In this document: positions 15,693 through 23,777 of the stretch, one piece after another | Position numbering within the stretch: position 1 is the stretch's first letter | Layout of the letters: every line of letters begins with the position of its first letter | Source: DATARR01 sp044868005 | Lineage (GTDB): Bacteria > Acidobacteriota > Thermoanaerobaculia > Multivoradales > UBA5704 | Assembly (NCBI GenBank): GCA_044868005.1 | Contig: JBIOVX010000215.1 | Location: 1-64,000, forward strand | DNA length: 64,000 nt | Direction: 5' to 3' | Made by a program: the position numbers and the translations under genes | Notes under the pieces: model-generated | What the model saw: only the letters and a program-made list of their open reading frames with translations | Told to the model about the DNA's origin: nothing | Database searches by the model: none

Positions 15693-16712
15693 ATGAAAGG
15701 ACGGGAGGCATCCCTCTCGCCGGTCGAGCAACTGCGCGAGATGATCGGGGGCTTCAGGGAGACGCAGCTGATCTACGTCGCCGCCAAGCTGGAGCTCGCC
15801 GACCTGGTCGAGCCCGGCGGCAGCTCCTGCGAGCATCTGGCGCGCCGCGCCGGCGTCGATGGCCGCAATCTCTACCGGGTGCTGCGCGCTCTCGCCAGCC
15901 TGGGTGTCTTCGTCGAGGAGGGCGAGCGCCGCTTCTCGCTCACGCCGCTGGGAGAGGCCCTGCGCTCCGACCGGCCAGACTCGGTGCGCTGGTACGCGAT
16001 CATGCAGGGCGAGCCCTGGATGTGGCGGCCGATGGGGGAGCTGCTCTCCGCGGTCGAGACCGGAGAGGTGCCCTTCGAGCGGCTCTTCGGGGCCCCGTTC
16101 TTCGACTACCTGGGCGCCGACCCGGAGCGCGGCGCGGTCTTCGACCGCGTCCAGGACCACCGCTCGCAACGCGAGATCGGGGCCCTGCTCGCCGCCCACG
16201 ACTTCTCCGTCGGCGGCACCGTGTGCGACGTCGGCGGGGGCCGGGGGGGGACCCTGACGGCGATCCTGCGCGCCCAGCCCGAGGCCCGGGGCATCCTGTT
16301 CGACCTGCCCTCGGTACTGCCCGAGGCGGCCCGGGTGATCGAGGCGGCGGGCCTGGCCGAACGCTGCTCGCTCGTCGGCGGCAGCTTCTTCGAGCGCGTC
16401 CCGCCGGGGGCGGACACCTACCTGCTGCAGGCGGTCCTCCACGACTGGGACGACGACGGCGCGCTCAGGATCCTCGAGAGCTGCCGCCGGGCCATGGACC
16501 CGGGCTCGAAGCTGATCATCGTCGACACGATGATCCCGCCCGGCAACGAGCCCGACCCGACCAAGCTGGCGCAGGTGACGATCATGGTGATCCTGGGGGG
16601 CAGGGACCGGACGGAGAGCGAGTTCGCCGGCCTCCTGGAGGCCGCCGGACTGAGGATGCGGCGGTTCCGGCCCGTGCCGCCGCGAGTGCTCATCGAGGCC
16701 GAGCTCGCGTGA
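15693..16712 (+). CDS. SAM-dependent O-methyltransferase (plant-OMT-like fold)
   Basis: A 339-aa methyltransferase with an N-terminal winged-helix dimerisation domain (residues about 10-100) and a C-terminal Rossmann domain with VCDVGGGRGG. HDWDDDGALRIL carries the usual catalytic histidine (HDWxDD). This is the acetylserotonin/phenolic O-methyltransferase family, common in polyketide and alkaloid clusters, acting on hydroxyl or N groups of small aromatic molecules. ATG 15693 is preceded by AAAGGAGA. It is presumably a tailoring enzyme of the locus. Confidence 0.85.
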   Translation: MKGREASLSPVEQLREMIGGFRETQLIYVAAKLELADLVEPGGSSCEHLARRAGVDGRNLYRVLRALASLGVFVEEGERRFSLTPLGEALRSDRPDSVRWYAIMQGEPWMWRPMGELLSAVETGEVPFERLFGAPFFDYLGADPERGAVFDRVQDHRSQREIGALLAAHDFSVGGTVCDVGGGRGGTLTAILRAQPEARGILFDLPSVLPEAARVIEAAGLAERCSLVGGSFFERVPPGADTYLLQAVLHDWDDDGALRILESCRRAMDPGSKLIIVDTMIPPGNEPDPTKLAQVTIMVILGGRDRTESEFAGLLEAAGLRMRRFRPVPPRVLIEAELA

Positions 16713-16733
16713 GCTGGGGGCGGCGGACCGCCG

Positions 16734-17486
16734 CTACCCCCGCACGGCGGTGAACAACGTCTGGCGCTGACGGTAGGCCGGGTAGCGGCGGTCAGCGCCC
16801 ACATTCGCGACGCGGTCGAAGCCGACGAAATCGAGCGCGAGCTTGACCGCCCGCGCCGTGGGCAGGAGCTGGCAGACCTCGCCGGTGCGCCAGCGCCCGG
16901 TCGCCATCTGCGTGGAGTTCTCCTCGAACGGGGGCAGGCGCTGCTGGAGCCAGAGGGGATGGTTCTCCCACTCGGGCCGATCCAGGACCCGGGTCTCGAC
17001 GACGAGCATGCGCCGGGTGACCGCCGCCAACTTCCTGAGCGCGAGCAGCGGGCTGTCGAGGTGATAGAGGACGTCGAAGCAGAAGACGAGGTCGAAGGTA
17101 CCGTCGGCCTCGGGCGTCAGATCCTCGATCCGCTGCTTGCGAAACTCCACCTGCTCCAGGCCCAGGGCGCTCCGCACGAACCGCGCCTGCTCGAGGTAGT
17201 GGTCTACGATGTCGATGCCGATCACCTCGGCGGCCCCGGAGCGGGCGGCCTCCACCGAGAAGCCGCCGGAGTTGCTGGCCACGTCGAGCACCCGCAGCCC
17301 TTCGAAGGAGCCGAAGACCTCGTGGACGAGGGGCCAGACCCGGGTCTTCAGATCCTCTACCCGCACCCGCTCCTCGGGCCGCTGGGCGGTCTTTGGATCC
17401 CAGGTGCTCAGGCCGTGAGGCAGGGCGATGTTGTGGAAGAAGGGACCCAGCCGGGCGATGGCCGCTCGCATTTCGTCCTCGGTCAT
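16734..17486 (-). CDS. class I SAM methyltransferase (CmoB/DUF1698-like)
   Basis: A 250-aa methyltransferase. LRVLDVASNSGGFSVEAARSGA is motif I, IGIDIVDHYLEQARF motif II, and FDLVFCFDVLYHLDSPLLAL motif IV. The LYHL-S-PL form is typical of the CmoB-like Methyltransf_9 group, here without the extra N-terminal domain of tRNA-acting CmoB. It probably methylates, or carboxymethylates, a small molecule. It is transcribed away from the neighbouring O-methyltransferase toward a convergent end 22 bases apart, and follows the MptE-like gene (stop to start 13 bases) on the same strand. Confidence 0.8.
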   Translation of the reverse strand: MTEDEMRAAIARLGPFFHNIALPHGLSTWDPKTAQRPEERVRVEDLKTRVWPLVHEVFGSFEGLRVLDVASNSGGFSVEAARSGAAEVIGIDIVDHYLEQARFVRSALGLEQVEFRKQRIEDLTPEADGTFDLVFCFDVLYHLDSPLLALRKLAAVTRRMLVVETRVLDRPEWENHPLWLQQRLPPFEENSTQMATGRWRTGEVCQLLPTARAVKLALDFVGFDRVANVGADRRYPAYRQRQTLFTAVRG

Positions 17487-17499
17487 GACGCCAGTATAG

Positions 17500-18129
17500 C
17501 TAGGCTTCCTTGAACCGGGGTACGTCGAGCCGCGTGGGGCTGAGGGTGAAGACCTCGCAGCCTCCGTGCTCGCGGAGCCAGCGGATCAACTGGTTGAGGC
17601 GCGGCGTGAACCACCAGGTCTGGCCGTGGTGCTGGTCGAGGGTGAAGGTGCTGTCGAAGTAGCTGTCGCCCGACATGTCGATACCGCACAGCAGCAGCTC
17701 GCGCGCCCCGCAATGGTAGGCGATCTGGATCGCCGCGCCGCTGATCGAGCCGTTGCCGCGAATCAGGCGCGGCACGACCGGCCGCATCTCGTCCGGGTCG
17801 AGGCAGAGCGAGGGGTCCATCGCCAGCTCGAAGGAGTAGCAGTCCCGGCGATTGGGCCGCAGCGCCTCCATCTTGCGCGCGGCTTCCAGATGGAAGATCC
17901 GCACCCCCTCGAACGAGCGGTCGGCCTCCTCGAACCAGTCCAGCTCGACCCTCGGGTTGACCCAGATGTCGGCCCGAACCTCGGGGATGAGCACTGCCTT
18001 GCTGATCGCCAGGACCTGATAGCCGGCCGGAATCTCGGCATAGTGATCGCGCCCGTTGGGCCCGGGCGCCAGGAGGCAGACCTTCCCGGCGGTGCGGAAG
18101 CCGGAATCGAAGATGTCTATGAACGGCAT
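17500..18129 (-). CDS. DUF115/MptE-like protein
   Basis: A 209-aa soluble protein. The N-terminal KVCLLAPGPNG loop and the GNGSISGAAIQIAYHCGARELLLCGIDM segment (about 130-160) match the DUF115 fold. That fold includes archaeal 6-hydroxymethylpterin diphosphokinase MptE and Maf/CstII-like nucleotide-sugar transferases. The exact reaction is uncertain: pyrophosphokinase or glycosyl/sialyl-type transferase. It lies in one operon with the CmoB-like methyltransferase. A GTP-opening enzyme 4 kb away makes a pterin- or pyrimidine-related substrate conceivable, but that is inference only. Confidence 0.6.
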   Translation of the reverse strand: MPFIDIFDSGFRTAGKVCLLAPGPNGRDHYAEIPAGYQVLAISKAVLIPEVRADIWVNPRVELDWFEEADRSFEGVRIFHLEAARKMEALRPNRRDCYSFELAMDPSLCLDPDEMRPVVPRLIRGNGSISGAAIQIAYHCGARELLLCGIDMSGDSYFDSTFTLDQHHGQTWWFTPRLNQLIRWLREHGGCEVFTLSPTRLDVPRFKEA

Positions 18130-18159
18130 CGGCGCTCTGCCGGCCCTCCGGGGCCGCCC

Positions 18160-18759
18160 CTACTGCCCCCCCGCGCTCCACGGCGGCACGACGCTGTTCA
18201 TGCGCGCGTAGGCGATGGCCTGGCCGAGGTGCTCGTGACCGTGGTTGGCGAGGATCAGCATCACCGTGCGCACGGAGGCGTCCTGGCCGCCGAAGATCTT
18301 CACCATGCGGTCGAGGTCGGAGTCCGGCACCGCCTCGATGACCTGGTGCACGTGCGCGAACGATTTCTTCAGGGTGTCGATCGTCTTCGCCTTGTCGCTC
18401 CCCTCCTTCTCGAAGTTCCGCGGACTGACGCCCTCCGGGACTTTCGCGCCCCAGAAGGTGGGCAGGAAGTAGTTGCCGCCGGCCACGTGCGCGAAGACCT
18501 CGCCGGTGGAGCGGACGCCTTCGCCCGGCCGCCAGCCGTACTTCTCGGCGGGCATGGCCTCGGCGAGGGCGAGAAGCTTCTTTTCGGCATCCTCGATCGA
18601 CCCCAGGATCTCGCCGCGCACGCCGCTCGCGGCGGGCTTCGCCTCCGCCTTCTGCTCCGCCTTCTCTTCCGCGGGCTTGGTGTCCTGGGCCGGCACCGGC
18701 AAGGCCGCTATGGCCAGGGCCAACGCCAGGATGAAAGACGAACCGAAGATCTTCTTCAT
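18160..18759 (-). CDS. secreted DinB-family protein
   Basis: A 199-aa protein with a Sec signal peptide (KKIFGSSFILALALAIAALPVPAQ), a Lys/Ala/Glu-rich linker and a DinB four-helix domain. His residues at EVFAHVAGG and HGHEHLGQAIAY are placed as the metal triad of DinB-like thiol transferases. Members act as mycothiol- or bacillithiol-type transferases or are of unknown role. The exported form is common in this kind of genome. ATG 18759 is chosen by the signal peptide and AAAGGAGA upstream. It is divergent from the MscS-FHA gene. Confidence 0.8.
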   Translation of the reverse strand: MKKIFGSSFILALALAIAALPVPAQDTKPAEEKAEQKAEAKPAASGVRGEILGSIEDAEKKLLALAEAMPAEKYGWRPGEGVRSTGEVFAHVAGGNYFLPTFWGAKVPEGVSPRNFEKEGSDKAKTIDTLKKSFAHVHQVIEAVPDSDLDRMVKIFGGQDASVRTVMLILANHGHEHLGQAIAYARMNSVVPPWSAGGQ

Positions 18760-18853
18760 CGCGGTCTCCTTTGAGTGGTGATAAAGCGTTGCGGATTCTA
18801 ACCCGGAAGCCGAGCCGGATAGAATGGCGGGCGAATCTGGGAGGTGACGGGTT

Positions 18854-20155
18854 TTGCGCATGACCCTCATGCTGCTCGGCAGCATCGCCCTGCTCTCCGC
18901 GCTGATCGCGGCGATCGCCGCCTTGCAGCGGCGGTTCTTCTGGGTGCGGCAGCTCGCCTTCCCGCTCTACGTGGGCGCGGCGGTGGCGGCGCTGAAGGTC
19001 TTCACGCTGGTCGCGCCCGGCTACCGGCCCGCGGCGATGGCGCAGGCGCTCAACTGGGCCTGGCTCTTCCTCGGCCTGATCGCCGTCTTCCGGCTGCTCG
19101 GGCTCTACCTCTTCGACGTCCACCTCACGGCCCGGCGGGGCATGAGCCTGCCGCCGCTGCTGCCCGCGGTGGCGATGACGCTGGTCTATCTGATCACCGG
19201 CTTCGTCACCCTGCGCCTCACCTTCCCCGAATTCGACGTGGCGCCGCTGATCGCCACCAGCGCCGTCACCTCGCTCGTCCTGGGTCTCGCGCTGCAGCCG
19301 ATCCTCGCCAACTTCTTCGCCGGCCTGGTGATCAGCGTCGAGAAACCGTTCCGTATCAACGACTGGATCAAGGTCGGCGAGCAGGAGGGGCGCGTGGTCG
19401 CCATCACCTGGCGCACCACCCACCTGCGCACGCGCGAGAACGACAACGTCCTGATCCCCAACAGCAAGCTCGCCGACGAACGGGTGCTCAATTATTACTA
19501 TCCGCATCCCGTCCACATGGACCGCATCCGGGTCCCGGCGCACTACGACGCTCCGCCGTACCGCGTGCGCCGCGTCCTGCTCGACTGCGTCGCCGGCGTC
19601 CCGGGAGTCGTCGACAAGCCGGCGCCGGACGTCTACGTGCTCGGCTTCGAGGCCAGCTCGATCCTCTATGAGCTGCGGGTGTGGATCGAGGACGTGGCGC
19701 AGGCGCCGCGCATCGCCAGCGACGTCCGGGCGCGCGTCTGGGAGGAATTCCGCCGCGAGGGGATCGTCATTCCCTACCCCATCCAGACGCTGGAGATCTC
19801 CCGCCCGCGGCAGCCGCGCCTCGCGGCGGGCGAAGACGCCCAGGGCCCGCGGCCGGCGCGCCTCTTCGTGGCCGAAGGGCCGGAGCGCGGCCGCGCCCTC
19901 ACGCTCGACGGCGAGCCGGCGACGGTGGGCCGCTCGCGCGCCTGTGACCTGGCGCTCACCGATCCCAACGCCAGCAAGGAGCACCTGCGCCTGGAGTGGG
20001 AGGACGGCGCCTGGGTGATGGCCGACCTCGGCAGCAGCCACGGCACGCGCGTCAACGGCAAGCCCGCCGGCCGCGCGGTGCTGCAACCCTTCGACCGCAT
20101 CGCCGTCGGCGATACGGTTATGATCTTCGAGAGCGATGTCCAGCGACCTGCCTGA
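18854..20155 (+). CDS. mechanosensitive channel (MscS) with C-terminal FHA domain
   Basis: A 433-aa inner-membrane protein. Several hydrophobic helices occupy residues 1-170. The pore helix and beta domain follow (LVLGLALQPILANFFAGLVI, KPFRINDWIKVGEQEGRV, NDNVLIPNSKL), characteristic of MscS. Residues about 340-430 form an FHA domain (ATVGRSRACDLAL, LGSSHGTRVNG) that normally binds phosphothreonine. It starts at TTG 18854, 7 bases after GAGGTG; ATG 18860 is an alternative. Its 3' end overlaps the kinase-like gene by 20 bases, implying a shared complex in which the FHA reads a phosphorylation state. Confidence 0.85.
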   Translation: MRMTLMLLGSIALLSALIAAIAALQRRFFWVRQLAFPLYVGAAVAALKVFTLVAPGYRPAAMAQALNWAWLFLGLIAVFRLLGLYLFDVHLTARRGMSLPPLLPAVAMTLVYLITGFVTLRLTFPEFDVAPLIATSAVTSLVLGLALQPILANFFAGLVISVEKPFRINDWIKVGEQEGRVVAITWRTTHLRTRENDNVLIPNSKLADERVLNYYYPHPVHMDRIRVPAHYDAPPYRVRRVLLDCVAGVPGVVDKPAPDVYVLGFEASSILYELRVWIEDVAQAPRIASDVRARVWEEFRREGIVIPYPIQTLEISRPRQPRLAAGEDAQGPRPARLFVAEGPERGRALTLDGEPATVGRSRACDLALTDPNASKEHLRLEWEDGAWVMADLGSSHGTRVNGKPAGRAVLQPFDRIAVGDTVMIFESDVQRPA

Positions 20156-21062
20156 AACCATCGGCCGCTATCGAGTGCGCGAGCTCATCGGCAAGGCCGG
20201 GGGCTCGGCGGTGTTCAAGGCCACGGACGCGCAGGGTCGTCCGGTCGCGGTGAAGCTCTTCCCGGACGCGCTCGGCGAGAACGCCGCGACGATCGAGAGC
20301 TTCCGCCGCGAGCTCGCCGCCGTGGTACCCGTCAGCCGCCATCCGAACCTCGTGCACGTGCTGGAGACGGGCGAGGACGCCGGCCGGCCGTTCATGGCCA
20401 TGGAGCTGGTGGTGGGCACATCCCTCGACCGCGTGCTGAAGCAGCGGCGGGTGTCGCTGCCCGAGGCCTTCGCCGTCATGCGCGGGGTGTGCCGGGGCCT
20501 TGCCCAGGCTCACCAGCACAACCTCGTGCACCGGAGCCTGACGCCGCGCAACGTCCTCGTGTCGCCGGACTTCGCGGCCGTCAAGGTGGCGGACCTCGGC
20601 GCCACCGGCTTCGAGTCGGTGACGCCGAGCCTCACCGCCACCCTGGGCACGGGCGAGATCCGCCTGGGCGCCCTCTACTATCTGGCGCCCGAGATCCTCG
20701 AAGGCCGTTCCTCGGTGGATGCGCGGGCGGACCTTTACTCCGCCGGCGTGATCTTCCACCAGATGCTCACCGGCCACGCGCCGGGGCCGAAGTTCGGCCT
20801 GCCGAGCCAGCTCAATCCCGAGCTGCCGCAGGAGGTGGACGCGGCGGTCCTCAAGTGTCTCGCCCGCCGGCCCGAGGAGCGCTACGCGACCGCCGGCGAG
20901 CTGCTCGCCGCCGTCGAGCGCCTGGAAGAGCTGCTGCGCCTGCGGGTGCTCACCGAGATCCGGGGGATCTCGCACGCCGGCGGCAAAAAGACTTTGTTGT
21001 ATGCAGGGATCGTGGTGCTGGTGATCGTGTTGGCGGTGGTGGGGTATCTGGTGCTGCGGTAG
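20136..21062 (+). CDS. membrane-anchored Ser/Thr kinase homologue, probable pseudokinase
   Basis: A 308-aa Hanks-type kinase fold. Lys40 in VAVKLF and DLG at 153 (for DFG) remain, but the catalytic loop is HRSLTPRN instead of HRDLKPxN, losing both the catalytic Asp and the Lys. The glycine loop IGKAGGSAVF is also irregular. A single membrane helix (LLYAGIVVLVIVLAVVGYLVL) ends the protein, placing the kinase domain in the cytosol. It overlaps the MscS-FHA gene by 20 bases. It is probably a binding or regulatory partner of the FHA channel rather than an active kinase. Confidence 0.85.
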   Translation: MSSDLPETIGRYRVRELIGKAGGSAVFKATDAQGRPVAVKLFPDALGENAATIESFRRELAAVVPVSRHPNLVHVLETGEDAGRPFMAMELVVGTSLDRVLKQRRVSLPEAFAVMRGVCRGLAQAHQHNLVHRSLTPRNVLVSPDFAAVKVADLGATGFESVTPSLTATLGTGEIRLGALYYLAPEILEGRSSVDARADLYSAGVIFHQMLTGHAPGPKFGLPSQLNPELPQEVDAAVLKCLARRPEERYATAGELLAAVERLEELLRLRVLTEIRGISHAGGKKTLLYAGIVVLVIVLAVVGYLVLR

Positions 21063-21372
21063 GTTCGGGGCCGGCGACCGCGGCTTCGACCGAGACGAGA
21101 TCCACGCGCCGGAACTGCTCCGCCTTCCAGGGCGCGGGATGCGGCGTGCCCACGAGGTGGACGAGGGTATCGGCGGGCGCCACGCGGTCGGCGAAGGAGG
21201 CGGCGTCGAGCGCGTTGCCTTCCACCACGGCGCAGCCGGCCGGCAGCCTGCCTTGTGATCCCCGCCGGGCGAGGGCCGTGACGCGGTGCCCTCGCGCCAG
21301 CAACGCCGGCAGCAGCTCTCCTCCCAGATATCCCGTACCTCCGCTGATGAAAATATGTCGAATTTTGCTCAT
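20950..21372 (-). pseudogene. truncated NAD(P)-binding (NmrA/epimerase-like) gene
   Basis: Residues 1 to about 100 are a normal N-terminal Rossmann part (HIFISGGTGYLGGELLPAL, LARGHRVTALARRGS, DTLVHLVGTPHPAPWK, FRRVDLVSVEAAVA). Near 21073 the reading leaves the family. It runs antisense through the end of the pseudokinase gene as a Pro/Arg-rich tail. A complete family member would be 200-300 aa, so the C-terminal half is missing. The pseudokinase stop is only 11 bases from the break, suggesting a deletion or rearrangement joined the two loci. Confidence 0.75.
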
Positions 21373-21461
21373 TTCACCGCCCTTGTTGCCGATGAAACTT
21401 CGCCGAATCTACGCCGTAAACCACTCCCTTGGATGAGCCGATGGTTTAAGATGGTGCTCAC

Positions 21462-23525
21462 ATGATCAATGCTTCGCTGGTGATTTTCATAAGCGCGCTG
21501 GCGCAGGCGGCCGGGGCGGTTTTCCTGGCCATCGTGCTCCTGGGGTTTCACCGCCTCTACGAGCGGCCGTACCTGCTGACCTGGGCGTGGAGCTGGTGGG
21601 CGTTCTGCGTCTCGCTGCTCAGCGGCGCCGTCGCCCTGTACCTGGTGCCCTACATGGCTCCGGACACGCCGGCGCGGCTTGCCGCTTCGAGCGTGACCCT
21701 CACCGCCACCTATTGGCAGGCCGCCTGGCTGCTCTTCGGCACCTACGAGGCGGTCAAGGAGCGGAGCGTGCGGCGCCGCACGCAACAGCTCATCCTGGCG
21801 GCCCTCCTCGTGTTCTCCCTCCTCTCCATCGGCCTGTCGCTCTACGTCGCTCCCCACAGCCGCTTCGTGGTGCGCATCGGCATCCGCTCGCTGATCATGG
21901 GAGCGGTCTTTCTGGTCGCGGCCGCCGGCATCTGGCGCAGCCGGGTGCATTCCCGGGGGCTCGGCCGCCGCCTGGTCTCCAGCGCCTTCCTGCTCTATGG
22001 CCTGCACCAGATCCACTACATGGTGGTAACCCTCGTCCAACTGTTCAGCGACGGCACCATCGGCTACACCGCCTACTTCGGGCCTTTCGACTTCCTGTTC
22101 CAGGCCCTGATCGGCATCGGCATGGTGATCTGGCTGCTCGAAGACGAGCGGCAGAGGGTGGTCGCGACCTCGCAGCGGATCGAGCGCCTGGCCTATCACG
22201 ACGCGCTCACCGATCTGCCCAACCGCCACCTGCTGCTGCGGTATCTGAAGGAGGCGACCGGCCGCGCCGCGTCGTTGCGGGAGCGGCTGGCGGTGCTCTT
22301 CCTCGACCTCGACCGCTTCAAGGTGGTCAACGACTCGCTGGGCAACCGCTACGGCGACGAGCTGCTGAAATCGTTCGCCGAGCGGCTGCGGCACCGCCTG
22401 CGCAGCACGGACCTCGTGGCGCGCGTGGCCGCCGACGAGTTCGTCGTCCTCCTGCCCGGGATCGAGAGCGAGAGCGCCATCCTGCGCGTCGCCGAGAAGC
22501 TGCTGGAGATGACCCGCCTCCCCTTCGCCTTGCAGGAGCGCGAGATCTTCCTCACCGCCAGCATCGGCATCAGCCGCTGCCCGGAAGACGGCGTGGAAGC
22601 CGAGGCGCTGCTCAAGCGCGCGGAAGTCGCCATGTACCGGGCGAAGGCGACACACCGGGACGGCTACCGGATCTATGCGCCGGGCATGGACTCCAACAGC
22701 CTCGCGCAGCTCTCCCTCGAAAGCGACCTGCGCAAGGCGCTGGGCCGCGAGCAGGACGAGCTGGTCCTCTACTATCAGCCCATCCTGGATTCGAGCCGGC
22801 GCTCCATCGAAGGCGTCGAGGCGCTGTTGCGCTGGCCTCACCCGGCCCACGGGCTGATGATGCCCGGGGAGTTCCTGTGGCTCGCCGAGGCCTCGGGCCT
22901 CGCCAGCACGCTCGATCTGTGGGTGCTGCGCACCGCCTGCCGCGAGGCCCAGCAGTGGCGCCAGCAGGGAGCGGCCGACCTCCAGCTCGCCGTCAACCTG
23001 TCGCCCCGCACGTTCCAGCAGCCCGAGCTGCTGGCGGAGATCCGCCGCGTGCTGGCCGAGAGCGGCCTGCCGCCCTCTTCCCTGGTGCTGGAGATCACCG
23101 AGACGCTGGCCATGCAGAACGCCGCGGCCACGCTCGCCGTGCTGGGCGGCTTGAAGGAGCTGGGGGTGAAGATCGCCATCGACGACTTCGGCACCGGCTT
23201 CTCCTCGCTCTCCTACCTCACCACCTTCCCCATCGACACCCTCAAGGTGGACCGCTCCTTCGTGCACACGCTGGGCATCGGCCGCGGCAGCGAGGAGGTG
23301 GCCGCGGCGGTCATCGCGCTCGCCCTGAGCCTGGAGATCGGCGTCATCGCCGAAGGCGTGGAGGAGGCGGCGCAGTGGCAGTGGCTCGAAGGCCTCGGCT
23401 GCGACCACTTCCAGGGCTACCTCTTCAGCCCGCCGCTGCCCGCCGCCGAGTGCCGCGACCTGGTGCTCCGCGGCGGGCTCGGCGAGAGCGGCCCGTGGGC
23501 GCAGTTGATGGTGAAGCAGGCGTGA
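21462..23525 (+). CDS. membrane EAL phosphodiesterase with degenerate GGDEF domain
   Basis: A 687-aa protein. About seven hydrophobic segments (residues 1-230) form a 7TM-type sensor. A GGDEF domain follows whose active-site motif is AADEF (about 323-327), while the RxxD inhibitory site (RSTD) five residues upstream is kept. The EAL domain has EALLRW (about 451), NLSPRTF, EITE, DDFGTGFSSL, KVDRSF and AEGVE, all consistent with an active c-di-GMP phosphodiesterase. It most likely degrades c-di-GMP, with the GGDEF part as an allosteric nucleotide sensor. ATG 21462 is used. Confidence 0.9.
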   Translation: MINASLVIFISALAQAAGAVFLAIVLLGFHRLYERPYLLTWAWSWWAFCVSLLSGAVALYLVPYMAPDTPARLAASSVTLTATYWQAAWLLFGTYEAVKERSVRRRTQQLILAALLVFSLLSIGLSLYVAPHSRFVVRIGIRSLIMGAVFLVAAAGIWRSRVHSRGLGRRLVSSAFLLYGLHQIHYMVVTLVQLFSDGTIGYTAYFGPFDFLFQALIGIGMVIWLLEDERQRVVATSQRIERLAYHDALTDLPNRHLLLRYLKEATGRAASLRERLAVLFLDLDRFKVVNDSLGNRYGDELLKSFAERLRHRLRSTDLVARVAADEFVVLLPGIESESAILRVAEKLLEMTRLPFALQEREIFLTASIGISRCPEDGVEAEALLKRAEVAMYRAKATHRDGYRIYAPGMDSNSLAQLSLESDLRKALGREQDELVLYYQPILDSSRRSIEGVEALLRWPHPAHGLMMPGEFLWLAEASGLASTLDLWVLRTACREAQQWRQQGAADLQLAVNLSPRTFQQPELLAEIRRVLAESGLPPSSLVLEITETLAMQNAAATLAVLGGLKELGVKIAIDDFGTGFSSLSYLTTFPIDTLKVDRSFVHTLGIGRGSEEVAAAVIALALSLEIGVIAEGVEEAAQWQWLEGLGCDHFQGYLFSPPLPAAECRDLVLRGGLGESGPWAQLMVKQA

Positions 23526-23553
23526 GGGGGGGAGGGCCTTGCCGGTTGGTGCG

Positions 23554-23698
23554 GCCTGCCCTTCGAGACCTCACCCCCTGGCCCCCTCTCCACGAAGTGG
23601 AGAGGGGGAATAGGAAAAAGCAAGACCCTTTCGCAGGCGTCCCCCCTCTCCATCTCCGATGGAGAGGGGGTCAGGGGGTGAGGTCTCGAAGGGCAGGC
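23554..23698. repeat. nested inverted repeat, two hairpins inside long arms
   Basis: Left arm 23554-23581 and right arm 23671-23698 are reverse complements at 27 of 28 positions. Between them sit two independent hairpins of similar sequence, CCCCCTCTCCAC/GTGGAGAGGGGG at 23582-23608 and CCCCCTCTCCAT/ATGGAGAGGGGG at 23642-23670. The block fills most of the gap between the EAL gene and the aldo/keto reductase. It looks like a REP/MITE-type intergenic element, and may also end transcription. Confidence 0.8.
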
Positions 23699-23777
23699 CC
23701 GTCCGGCGTCCGAAAACCCATTGAACCGAGAAAGTCTCCCCCGCCAACCACAGCTTGGCATAGGATCAGTTCCGCCT

